From CAXSBR01 sp964236495 (GTDB taxonomy: Bacteria; Actinomycetota; Actinomycetes; Mycobacteriales; Jatrophihabitantaceae), in contig CAXSBR010000010.1 in assembly GCA_964236495.1 (NCBI GenBank), forward strand, positions 50,656-114,655: DNA of 64,000 nt, written 5' to 3'. The position numbers and the translations under genes are program-made. Numbering within the stretch: the first letter of the stretch is position 1; each line of letters starts with the position of its first letter. The notes under the pieces were generated by a model, which had not been told where the DNA came from, did no database searches, and worked only from the letters and a program-made list of their open reading frames with translations. Of this stretch, positions 37,884 through 46,306 are shown piece after piece.

Positions 37884-39944
37884 GTGCACACAACTCTCCG
37901 CCGCCCACCTACACCGAGCCGAATGGGGAGCGTCCCATCGGCGATAGGCGCTGTGGCACTCGTTGGTAGTACGTTCATGGCGGTAGCAGCCACTACACCG
38001 GCACATGCAGCGTCAGATCCGCTCCGGGAGTTCGCCAGCCGCCAAGTTCTCACGACAGAGTTCGATACTTCGTCGGGAACAACCTGGCCCAATGCTGCTA
38101 TGACGGTCGCTACCAGCCGAAACGCTATCTGGCAAAGCGCTGGTCGGGCACGAGCGCGGCTAGTGCGAGGGCATCCGGTCACTGCTATGGTCAACAAAGA
38201 GGAGACTCACGTTGCCGAGCGAATCATGGTCAACATGCCAATCCTTCACCAAGGACAGTCGGTCATTGAGACCCTCATTCTCCGGTCAACGGCGGACGGT
38301 GCATACAATATAAGCTTTGTCATAAAGGCAAACAGGACGGTAACGATTCGTCCTCGATTTGTATTTCGAGGAGGAAGAGCAGTAACGCTGAAGGCGTCCA
38401 AGGTTGTTCTGACCAAGGTCAAGCCCGGTGAACGCTTCAATATCCAGGCCGCCGTCGTCGGCTCAACTACAGTAGCCGCCGCGTGGCGCGCTGGCCATGA
38501 ACCGCCTGCCTGGCAGATCACCAGCACCAACAAGCTGTCAGCAGCCTCGAGCCGAGCTGGTGAGACTGGATTCTCCGAGGTGTCAACGACCGGTACACCG
38601 GTCATCGTGGCACTGTCCTCTTTGAAGTTGTGGCGCCTTTCCAAGTCGGCACCGGCTGGCGCTACTTCGACGCCGCCTGTGCAACCGCAGTCGGTCGGCA
38701 CCGCGACCACACCGTTCGTACACCCGGGCGTCCTGCTTGGAACCAGTCAGCTGGGCTTTGTGAAAGCCAAGCTGGCCGCGAGCCAAGAGCCTTGGACGAG
38801 CTCCTACGCGTCGTTCCTTCGCGTACACCCGTCAGCTGGAACGCAGCAGACGGTTCCGTTCGCCTCCCTCAGCTACGCCGCCCAACCGGTGAACAATATG
38901 TCATGCAGCTCGGGCGGGACAGCGAACCAGTCACAGGGCTGCCTGAGTGAACGCTTCGACGCCACCGCTGCTTACGCCGACGCTCTTGTCTGGTACTACG
39001 ACCACAACCTCGGCGGCAACCGCGAGGCGTACGCACAGAAGGCAATTGAAATCATCAACGCCTGGTCCCACACGTTCACCACCAGGGTATACAACGGGCC
39101 CGGCGACTCCAGTGCAAGTAACGCTTCAGTGCAAGCTTCCTGGGCCGGAACTGTGTTCGCCAAGGCGGCCGAACTCATCCGCTACACCTATACCCCATCC
39201 ACTGGTAAGGCGTCACTCAACGTCAACCAACTGAACGCAATGTTCGACAGCGCCTACACGCCATTCGTGAACAAGACGTGGCCTGGCGGTGGCGCGAACT
39301 GGCTCATGTCGATGGCCGAGGCGACAGTAAATATCGGTGTCTTCCAGGACAACCACGGGCTATATGACGCAGGTATTCAGCGGTGGCGCGATCAGCTTCA
39401 GTCGATGATCTTTATGCGCGGCGAGACGAATCGTTACGCTCAGCTCGCCGGTTATCCGCTGCCGCCAATGGGCACCATGTATGACAAGTCGACCACGACA
39501 ACGTCCCAGATGAATACGTACTGGTACAACCCGATCAAGTATGTCGACGGTCTCGAGGGGGAGACTTGTCGAGACCCGGCGCACATGGCGATTGGCTTAG
39601 GTCCGCTGGCCAACATTGCCGAAACGGCCCGATTGCAGGGACTGGACCTTTATGAAGTCGCGAAGCCTCGAATGGTCGCAGCGCTCGAACTCAACGCAGG
39701 CTACATCGCTTCATTCATGTCGGGGATCACTCCGTCAGACTGGCCGTGCGCAAAGGTGATGAGTCCAAAGTCGGATTCCAGCTGGAAAGTCAGCTTCGAA
39801 ATCGCCTATAACCAGTACGCGGGTCGGCAGGCGATTCCGCTGCCGAACACCCTGAAGCTGCTCAACGCTTACACGCGGCCGAGTGTCTACAAGGCCGAAA
39901 TGGGAATGAACTTCGAGCAGCTTACGAGCCAAGGGACTCCGTAA
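37884..39944 (+). CDS. Secreted alginate-lyase-family protein
   Basis: A 686-residue exported protein: signal peptide to about residue 43 (ending TTPAHAASD), a beta-sandwich region (about 45-255) that seems related to those at 22.5 and 34.9 kb, then an alpha/alpha-toroid alginate lyase domain (about 275-640). Family marks include HPGVLLGTSQLGFVKAKLA near its start and ETCRDPAHMAIGLGPLANIA, matching the CRD-GH-x-x-x-G-L pattern of that family. AlgL-type lyases in biosynthetic loci trim polymer during export, so it may edit the island's own product. Start choice: GTG 37884 is preceded by GAAAG at 9 bases; ATG 37923 lacks a ribosome site. Confidence 0.85.
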   Translation: MHTTLRRPPTPSRMGSVPSAIGAVALVGSTFMAVAATTPAHAASDPLREFASRQVLTTEFDTSSGTTWPNAAMTVATSRNAIWQSAGRARARLVRGHPVTAMVNKEETHVAERIMVNMPILHQGQSVIETLILRSTADGAYNISFVIKANRTVTIRPRFVFRGGRAVTLKASKVVLTKVKPGERFNIQAAVVGSTTVAAAWRAGHEPPAWQITSTNKLSAASSRAGETGFSEVSTTGTPVIVALSSLKLWRLSKSAPAGATSTPPVQPQSVGTATTPFVHPGVLLGTSQLGFVKAKLAASQEPWTSSYASFLRVHPSAGTQQTVPFASLSYAAQPVNNMSCSSGGTANQSQGCLSERFDATAAYADALVWYYDHNLGGNREAYAQKAIEIINAWSHTFTTRVYNGPGDSSASNASVQASWAGTVFAKAAELIRYTYTPSTGKASLNVNQLNAMFDSAYTPFVNKTWPGGGANWLMSMAEATVNIGVFQDNHGLYDAGIQRWRDQLQSMIFMRGETNRYAQLAGYPLPPMGTMYDKSTTTTSQMNTYWYNPIKYVDGLEGETCRDPAHMAIGLGPLANIAETARLQGLDLYEVAKPRMVAALELNAGYIASFMSGITPSDWPCAKVMSPKSDSSWKVSFEIAYNQYAGRQAIPLPNTLKLLNAYTRPSVYKAEMGMNFEQLTSQGTP

Positions 39945-39966
39945 GCGAAGTAGTATTGGGCTGGCT

Positions 39967-39999
39967 CACAGCGCCATCGCGTGGTGCGGTGGCGCTGTG
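39967..39999. terminator. Hairpin between convergent lyase-like and flippase genes
   Basis: CACAGCGCCA (39967-39976) pairs perfectly over 10 bp with TGGCGCTGTG (39990-39999) around a 13-base loop. It lies in the 80-base gap between two convergent stop codons, so it is probably a bidirectional terminator. No U-tract. Confidence 0.7.
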
Positions 40000-40024
40000 T
40001 GCATACGCCCCGCGGGCAAGGCGA

Positions 40025-41614
40025 TTAGCGGCGTCGATTCGACCCCGTCAAAAGTGCACGCCAGAGACTGCGCAGGAACCGCTGGATGAGTCGTATGTCG
40101 GACGCGCGAAGACCGTAGAACTCGCGCGGCGAGATGCCGTAGATACGCCACAAGAGGATGATGTTAGAGTTGGCCGCAATCAGGTTCCCGACCAAGGTCG
40201 CGTAGGCGGCGCCCATCGCACCATAGCGCGGCACGAGTTCTAACAGCACCACAACGTTGATCAAGCATGCGATGACCAGTGAGGTACTACGGAGACCCGG
40301 TCGCCCCCGAGCGCTCAGCCCGGCACCTGCAATCGATCCCGGGGTGCCCAGCACGACGGCGATGATCAGAACTGCCGCAACGCCAACGGCCGGCCGGAAG
40401 TCCCTTCCGAACAACCACGGCAGCCACCAGATCATGGTCACACCTACGAACAAGCCCAACCCAGCCGAGGCGCTACTTGAGATTCGAGCCGACGCGCTCA
40501 GGCGGCTGTCCATGTTCTGCGATGCATCGGCTGAGAACGTGACATCGCGCACCGCGCTGTTGATGACCAGCGGGATTGTGCTTACCGTAACCGCTACCGC
40601 GTACAGGCCGAGTTGGTATTCGCTTGCAAGGGGAACCATGATTGTTTGATCGAGACGTGACAGCAAAATGCCGGACACGGCCCCTACCCATATCCGCAGA
40701 CCGTAATTGGCCAGGAAAGACAGCGGGATGACTTCTGCACCACCTTGAGGGTGCGCGCTGATTGCGCCTTGCTGCAATTGGCGATAGCTGAGCGCACCAA
40801 CCAGCGGAGTGCACGCGGTCACGATGGTCGCCGACAGCGGAGTTAGCTGATGGACGACCAGCAAAGGTACCAGTACGGCCAGTCGGGCCGTCGAGGAGAG
40901 AACTTGTTCGAAGGCTACTTTGCGCCACAGGTGTAGGCCAGACGCGGCTCCACGCAGGACGGCAAGAAGCAGGCTCGGGACAATCGCAAACGAGGCTACC
41001 GTAATCAACTTCGCAATGGTGGTGTTTCCCGCGCTGAGCCAGTGTGCGCCGAGCACCACCGCGAGCGTGGCTGCCGCTCCCAGCCCAGCGATGAGCCACA
41101 ATGCCGATCGGCTGGCTCGACGCAACACCGCCGGATTGCGGGCGACGACGTAGGTGAGGGCCTGGGGAATGCCGAAGGTGGCTGCAGTGGTGACCAGTAT
41201 GAGCGGTGCGGTAGCGCCGGCAAGTTGGCCGCGTCCCGCCACACCGAGCGCGTGAGTCAGAATAGGCGCACTGACTAACAGCGCAAGTGGTGGAAAAAAG
41301 TTGCCAACGATGGTGGCGAGCATGTTGCCGGCCACGTTGCCCACCAATGGGGCGGTCGGGCCCGTTGGCCGCCCTGCGCTGCCCCGATCGTCGTCGGCCC
41401 GATCCGACGACGAACGCTCCGGTTGATCCGCAACCTCGGCGAGGTGCAACGCTGGCTGGTCTAACCGACCCGATACGCCGGTGGGGGCGGCGGCAGAAGA
41501 CGTTGAGCGGCTCGAACCGTCGCCGTCCTCGTCGCGGCACTCCGCGAAGTCACCGGGGCTAGTCAGTTCCCTACTACTTCCTGTGTGCTGGCCGGGCGGA
41601 TGGTTAGCCGCCAT
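40025..41614 (-). CDS. Wzx-like oligosaccharide flippase (MOP superfamily)
   Basis: A 529-residue polytopic membrane protein that would flip the lipid-linked repeat unit across the membrane. After a long hydrophilic, Ser/Asp-rich N-terminus (about 1-90), 12 or more hydrophobic segments follow (for example ALLVSAPILTHALGVAGRGQ, which holds the family's G-R-G signature). It is the only island gene on the minus strand apart from the IS relic and is divergent from the Wzz/kinase gene with 152 bp between starts, so the two may share control. It has at least one TTA codon. The charged N-terminal extension is unusual for the family. Confidence 0.85.
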   Translation of the reverse strand: MAANHPPGQHTGSSRELTSPGDFAECRDEDGDGSSRSTSSAAAPTGVSGRLDQPALHLAEVADQPERSSSDRADDDRGSAGRPTGPTAPLVGNVAGNMLATIVGNFFPPLALLVSAPILTHALGVAGRGQLAGATAPLILVTTAATFGIPQALTYVVARNPAVLRRASRSALWLIAGLGAAATLAVVLGAHWLSAGNTTIAKLITVASFAIVPSLLLAVLRGAASGLHLWRKVAFEQVLSSTARLAVLVPLLVVHQLTPLSATIVTACTPLVGALSYRQLQQGAISAHPQGGAEVIPLSFLANYGLRIWVGAVSGILLSRLDQTIMVPLASEYQLGLYAVAVTVSTIPLVINSAVRDVTFSADASQNMDSRLSASARISSSASAGLGLFVGVTMIWWLPWLFGRDFRPAVGVAAVLIIAVVLGTPGSIAGAGLSARGRPGLRSTSLVIACLINVVVLLELVPRYGAMGAAYATLVGNLIAANSNIILLWRIYGISPREFYGLRASDIRLIQRFLRSLWRALLTGSNRRR

Positions 41615-41656
41615 GACATGTGCGCGCCAGGTAACCGTACGCGAGCCTCGAGAATT

Positions 41657-41665
41657 TGGTATGAT
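41657..41665 (+). promoter_or_regulatory. Extended -10 promoter for the Wzz/kinase gene
   Basis: TGG followed directly by TATGAT (41660-41665) is an extended -10 element, and no convincing -35 box is present, as is usual for that class. It lies about 100 bases before the ATG at 41767. Confidence 0.45.
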
Positions 41666-41691
41666 TTGTGCAGGTTCGGGCCGTCACTGAA

Positions 41692-41711
41692 GGCCCTACA
41701 ATGATAGGGCC
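41692..41711 (+). promoter_or_regulatory. Leader hairpin before the Wzz/kinase gene
   Basis: GGCCCTA (41692-41698) pairs perfectly with TAGGGCC (41705-41711) around loop CAATGA. It would lie in the 5' untranslated RNA just after the proposed promoter, about 55 bases before the start codon. It may stabilise or attenuate the message. Confidence 0.5.
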
Positions 41712-41766
41712 ACCTTAATCGCCAATGCGTTTCGACTGAGTCCCCCTACGAACAGGACGACGAACG

Positions 41767-43242
41767 ATGGATTTGCAAGCTTACCTGCATGCGGTGGCCA
41801 GACACTGGTTGGTCGTCTTGATCGCCGTGGTAGCAGGGGCTTGTGCCGCTTTATTTTTCGGCGCACAGACGACGCCTCAGTACACAAGTTCGGTCACGTT
41901 CTACCTGTCTACGCCACCGGCAGCTGCCGCGGGCAATGCGCTGTCCGCTGACCAAGTCACCCAGCGGCGCATCGTGTCCTACATCGAACTCGTCAAGAGC
42001 GAGCGGATGGCCAGCCTTGTGCTCAGCGACACCGGGCTTTCGGGCACACCGAAGTCGATCAGCCGTGACATCAGCGCAACCACCCCGCCCAACACCGTTT
42101 TGTTGAACGTGACGGCTTCCGGATCCTCGTCGCAACGTGCCGACAAAATTGTTGCCGCGGTATCCAAGAACTTGGCGCCGCTCATAAAGACACTGGAACA
42201 TGGGTCGCCAAGGACGACCACGCTGGTGAACATCGTGTCGGGACCCAGCACAATCACTACTAAGGTGTCGCCGCGACGGCAGTTGGATCTTGGAGTAGGA
42301 CTGCTGTTGGGAGTGGCTGTAGGTGTTGCACTGGCTGTGGCTCGGGACCGCTCCGGTGCGTCAGACCAGGCGGGGCTCGCCACGTCCGACCCATTATCTC
42401 TAGCGCGAATACCGTTTGATCCGGCAGCGCGAAAGTTTCCACTGATCGTCAATGGTCAACTACATTCCGCGCGGGCGGAGGCTTACCGCCAACTGCGCAC
42501 TATGCTTCAATACATCGAGGACGGCCAGACGCCCAAGGTCATTGCCGTTACCTCTGCTGTGAGTAATCAGGGCAGATCGAGCACAGCGGTGAACTTGGCT
42601 ATCGCCTTCGCCCAAGCCGGCCGATCCACCTTACTTATTGAGGGCGACCTACGCCGTCCGCGCGCTGCGCAATACCTAGGCGTCACGGCGACGATGGGTC
42701 TCACTGACATTCTTCGAGATCAGGTGGCTTTGGAGGACGCGTTGTGCAGTACAGATTCACCTGGGCTTACTCTTCTGCCCAGCGGGTCGATGCCGGTCAA
42801 CCCGTCGGAGCTTCTTAACACAGCGGCGATGGCCCGCTTAATTGATTCGTTGCGCGAGAAGTTCGACGTTGTTCTCATGGACACACCGCCACTTCTGCCG
42901 GTGGCCGACGCGGCCGTGCTGTCCCGGCTGGCCGACGCGGTGATTGTCACCGTCCGGTACCGGAAGCTGAAGGATTCGGAGCTGGCAGCCGCCCTCAGTA
43001 CTTTGAGTGCGGTCAATGCCACGGTCGCGGGGACCGTACTCACGATGATTCCCAAACGCGACCTAGCTGATTCAAGGTATCGATCGCACGAGAAATTCAC
43101 AGATCCCGTGACACGTCGGCGTACAGGGCTCGGCAAGTCGACCCGCTCAACGGTGGCTGGTAGTACGCGCCAAAGTCTAAGCCGCAGGACTGGTGAGCAG
43201 AAACGGTACGGAACATGGTCGATAACTAATGAGAGTCTATGA
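41767..43242 (+). CDS. Wzz-like chain-length regulator fused to an atypical BY-kinase domain
   Basis: A 491-residue protein of the CpsC-CpsD/CapAB type: membrane segment about 14-33, extracytoplasmic Wzz domain about 35-170, second membrane segment about 176-193, then a P-loop tyrosine-kinase-like domain (about 225-430). The Walker A loop reads SNQGRSSTAVNLA with Arg270 where the invariant lysine of GKST should be. Walker A' reads IEGDLRRP (Glu292, Asp294) and Walker B VVLMDTPP (Asp372). The C-terminal tail has one tyrosine instead of the usual cluster. It should still set chain length, but phosphotransfer is doubtful. Four TTA codons (41851, 42394, 42631, 42838). It overlaps the next gene by four bases. 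Confidence 0.88.
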   Translation: MDLQAYLHAVARHWLVVLIAVVAGACAALFFGAQTTPQYTSSVTFYLSTPPAAAAGNALSADQVTQRRIVSYIELVKSERMASLVLSDTGLSGTPKSISRDISATTPPNTVLLNVTASGSSSQRADKIVAAVSKNLAPLIKTLEHGSPRTTTLVNIVSGPSTITTKVSPRRQLDLGVGLLLGVAVGVALAVARDRSGASDQAGLATSDPLSLARIPFDPAARKFPLIVNGQLHSARAEAYRQLRTMLQYIEDGQTPKVIAVTSAVSNQGRSSTAVNLAIAFAQAGRSTLLIEGDLRRPRAAQYLGVTATMGLTDILRDQVALEDALCSTDSPGLTLLPSGSMPVNPSELLNTAAMARLIDSLREKFDVVLMDTPPLLPVADAAVLSRLADAVIVTVRYRKLKDSELAAALSTLSAVNATVAGTVLTMIPKRDLADSRYRSHEKFTDPVTRRRTGLGKSTRSTVAGSTRQSLSRRTGEQKRYGTWSITNESL

Positions 43243-44150
43243 CAGTTCTAGCCGGCGTCAACGTCGCGTCGATTTCGTTGCTCCGTAGTAAGGCCGTTCG
43301 ACGCGTCCGGGGCGTTCGCCGCCGGGCACAACTGCAAAGCACAGTGCTCGAGCTCGAACGGCGGAATGCGGAGCTATCGTCGCCTTTGTTGGGCGGCGCG
43401 CCCGCGGTCGTCAGCTTGACCTCGTACGCGGCCCGCATTCACCTCGTACACCTCAGCATCGAGTCAATCGGTGCAGGTCGTGTGCGACCTCAACGGATTA
43501 TTCTATGGTTGGACGACGAAGCGATGCTACGCGATCCACCACCATCGCTCCGGCGCCTGCAACTTCGCGGCTTGGAAATTAAAAAGAGCCCTAACTTCGG
43601 CCCACACACGAAGTACTATGCCTATGTGGCGTCTGACGGCAATTGGTCAGCGCCGCTTGTAACGGCTGACGACGATATCATTTATCCGCAGCGGTGGCTT
43701 GAGCGCCTTTGGGCAAGGCATTTACACGACCCCCAGGTCATCTATGCATACATGGTGCGCACTGTTAAGTTCGACGGCCCGGAGATGGGAAGTTACTATT
43801 CGTGGCCATATGCAACTGACCGTAAGCCCAAACTGGGTGCGTTCGTATTAGGTGTGTCCGGGGTGCTATATCCTCGACCGTTTGTCGGCGTCCTAGCTGC
43901 TGCGGGCGACGGTTTCCGAGAGGTTTGTCCGTGGGCGGACGACGTGTGGTTGTCATGGGCTGCGCTTCAATCGAGCACGCGAATCAGCCAAGTTCATGCC
44001 CTACCCGAGCATTTCCCGATGACGCCGGGATCCCAAGAGAACTCGCTGATGCAGGAAAACGTTCTTAATGGTCGCAATGATCGGTACCTGGAGGCGACGT
44101 TTAGTGAGGCGGATCGGCTTCGGTTGCGTCAACTAGCCGGGTCAAGATAG
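43239..44150 (+). CDS. Glycosyltransferase-like protein with DDD motif
   Basis: A 303-residue protein. An N-terminal coiled/basic stretch (1-45) precedes a GT-A-like domain opening VVSLTSYAARI, with LVTADDDIIYP (Asp144-146) as the metal-nucleotide motif and a later WADDVWLSW. It resembles small glycosyltransferases found in capsule loci; I cannot assign donor or linkage. Its ATG overlaps the stop of the kinase gene (ATGA, 43239-43242). Codon use is markedly less GC-rich than in the housekeeping genes, with TTA at 43722 and 43848. Confidence 0.75.
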   Translation: MTVLAGVNVASISLLRSKAVRRVRGVRRRAQLQSTVLELERRNAELSSPLLGGAPAVVSLTSYAARIHLVHLSIESIGAGRVRPQRIILWLDDEAMLRDPPPSLRRLQLRGLEIKKSPNFGPHTKYYAYVASDGNWSAPLVTADDDIIYPQRWLERLWARHLHDPQVIYAYMVRTVKFDGPEMGSYYSWPYATDRKPKLGAFVLGVSGVLYPRPFVGVLAAAGDGFREVCPWADDVWLSWAALQSSTRISQVHALPEHFPMTPGSQENSLMQENVLNGRNDRYLEATFSEADRLRLRQLAGSR

Positions 44151-44225
44151 CACGCCAATGTAGTTCGTGCATCTACTTTACGTACGGAATAGGCCGCAAG
44201 CATTTTCAATCAAGTGGAGGGTTTC

Positions 44226-46019
44226 GTGGGGGATCGCAGCAGCGCTCCTCTCATGCGGATCCCCGGTTCAAAGCAACCGAGGCTAACTGTTATCACGCGC
44301 GCACAACTGACGTCCGTTGTCGTTTCGGCAATCATTCTCGTGGTGTTATCGAGTATGCTGCTATTTGCGGTGCGTAGTGTTCAAGGTCGCAAGGTCGACC
44401 GGGATCCGATTGGCGGCTCCCTTCCGGTAGGCAAGGCCGTTTTTCCGATTCCTGGTGCCGCCTTATATGTGTCGCCGGATAAGGGCGTCGATAGTGCAAC
44501 AGGTTCGGCACTGCGTCCGATGCGTACCGTGATGGCCGCGGTCAGCCGCGCTCGATCAGGCCAGACGATTGTCCTGTTCGCCGGGACCTACCACGAGCAA
44601 GTCGACATCAAAACCAATTCCATTCGGATTCAACCGTTTCCTGGCGCGGCCGTCTGGTTCGACGGTTCAGTTCCGATCGCGGGATGGGCCCGTACGAGAG
44701 TTGGCTGGGTCCATCAGGGTTGGGGCGCGAGATTCGACCACACGGCCTCGTTCCGTGCAGGCGCGGACGACCCAGCAGCGTTCGTCAATCCGAAGCGGCC
44801 GATGGCGGCGTGGCCGGACCAGGTGTTTGTCGACGGTCGACAATTGAGCCAAGTGGCTGCCGGTGGCCACATCGGCAGTAAGAACTTCGCCGTGGATTAT
44901 GCGGCGCATACACTAACCGTCGGTAGCGACCCTATCGGGCACGAGTTGCGAGCCAGTGATTTGAGTCAAGCCTTCGTGGTGACCGGAACACATGTTGTAC
45001 TGCAGGGCTTCGGGGTGCGCCGCTACGCGACTGCGCTCACAAAAATAGGTACCGTTCGAATGGTGTCCGGGTATGGTGTGGCACGAGATCTCGTCATCGT
45101 AGACAATGCGACCCAGGGCCTCAGTTTCCGCGGACCCAACAACCTAGCGGTGGATGTCTCCGTCACTGGCAATGGTATGACTGGCATTCACGGCAATCAA
45201 GCGGATGGTCTGGTGGTGAAAGATTGTCGGATCGACAGTAATAACTCGCAAGGTTTCAATCCATCACCGGCTGCGGCCGGTATGAAGGTGACCCGTAGCC
45301 GCGGTGTGACTGTAAGCGGTACAGAGTTGACAAACAACGCCGCCGTCGGCCTTTGGCTAGATGAGTCTGTCACTCAATTTCACCTACTGAACAACCGAGT
45401 GGGCGGCAATCTAGACGGTATCCAGGTGGAGATATCGGACACTGGGGTCATCGCGGGTAACACAGTGTGGTCTGCACGTCGTGGCCTGTATCTGTTCGAC
45501 ACGGGTAATGTGTCCGTGTTTAACAATTCCTTCCACGGTCTGAGCGTCGGCAGTGTTTTTCTATCACAGGACGAACGTAGGCAGTCGAATGAGGGCGATC
45601 CTGGCCACGATCCCCGACGCCCGATACCCGACCCTAACTGTCCTTGGCTGTTGCGAAACGTTGCGATCGCGAACAACGAGTTCGGGCAGCGGCCCTCGCC
45701 GGCGTCATTCGACGTATACGTCCTCGATAAGAAGACTCATATAGGTGCAGACGCTATGAACGTCTCCATAACTGGTAACGTCTTCCGGGAACGGACAGAC
45801 CAAGTTAGCCCGCTACGGATCGGATGGGGTGGCACCGACAATGTCTCTGTCAGTGACTACCTGTCTGTCCCACAAATGTTGGCGAAGAATGCCGACTGGC
45901 GTAATACCGTGGCACTTGGTTTCCAACGTCGGGCGGACCCTGTTGGCATTCCGTTGCCGGGGCCGGTAGCGGCGGCGTTACACCAGGCAGTTGGAACTAG
46001 GCACGTGGGTCCGTTCTAG
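44226..46019 (+). CDS. Membrane-anchored parallel beta-helix protein (paralogue of the 34.9-kb protein)
   Basis: A 597-residue protein with a short cytoplasmic N-terminus, one membrane segment (about 34-56) and an external right-handed beta-helix. It aligns along its length with the beta-helix half of the 34.9-kb protein: PMRTVMAAVS, AVWFDGSVPIAGW, MKVTRSRGVTVSG, GLWLDESVTQ and GDPGHDPRRPIPDP. It lacks the beta-sandwich domain. An epimerase, lyase or hydrolase acting on the polysaccharide is likely but not shown. GTG 44226 is chosen because GGAGG lies 5 bases upstream; a GTG at 44214 is in frame. TTA codons at 44346, 44463 and 45978. Confidence 0.82.
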   Translation: MGDRSSAPLMRIPGSKQPRLTVITRAQLTSVVVSAIILVVLSSMLLFAVRSVQGRKVDRDPIGGSLPVGKAVFPIPGAALYVSPDKGVDSATGSALRPMRTVMAAVSRARSGQTIVLFAGTYHEQVDIKTNSIRIQPFPGAAVWFDGSVPIAGWARTRVGWVHQGWGARFDHTASFRAGADDPAAFVNPKRPMAAWPDQVFVDGRQLSQVAAGGHIGSKNFAVDYAAHTLTVGSDPIGHELRASDLSQAFVVTGTHVVLQGFGVRRYATALTKIGTVRMVSGYGVARDLVIVDNATQGLSFRGPNNLAVDVSVTGNGMTGIHGNQADGLVVKDCRIDSNNSQGFNPSPAAAGMKVTRSRGVTVSGTELTNNAAVGLWLDESVTQFHLLNNRVGGNLDGIQVEISDTGVIAGNTVWSARRGLYLFDTGNVSVFNNSFHGLSVGSVFLSQDERRQSNEGDPGHDPRRPIPDPNCPWLLRNVAIANNEFGQRPSPASFDVYVLDKKTHIGADAMNVSITGNVFRERTDQVSPLRIGWGGTDNVSVSDYLSVPQMLAKNADWRNTVALGFQRRADPVGIPLPGPVAAALHQAVGTRHVGPF

Positions 46020-46034
46020 TTTGGTACCGCGAGC

Positions 46035-46190
46035 GGGCTCCTCGCGTTGCCAGCGAGCCTCTGCTGGCCTTGCGGCGTATGGGCTCCTTGCGCGGTGGCC
46101 GGCGAGCCTCTGCTCGGCTTGCGGCGCGCGGCCTCCTTGCGCGGTGGCCAGCGAGCCTCTGCTGAGCTTGCGGCGCGTGGGCGGCATTGG
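46035..46190 (+). repeat. 49-bp tandem repeat after the beta-helix gene
   Basis: The core gcgagcctctgct recurs at 46053, 46102 and 46151, exactly 49 bases apart, with ccttgcgcggtggcc between; a partial unit precedes the first. About three copies fill the gap between the beta-helix and cytidylyltransferase genes. Short reading frames through it are translations of the repeat and not genes. It differs in sequence from the 54-bp and 19-bp repeats near the left end. Confidence 0.9.
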
Positions 46191-46306
46191 CCCGCGCCAA
46201 AGATTGTGGGTGCGCAAAGGAATGACTTGAAGGCGCTGGTTTGAAGCACCGCGTGTACCGTGTCGGATACACGTCGGCTATTTGATTCATTTCTTGGAGA
46301 GGTGCA

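Noticed and set aside
46016..46300. Several short frames across the 49-bp repeats
   Set aside because: They are translations of the repeat in different frames, without start signals.
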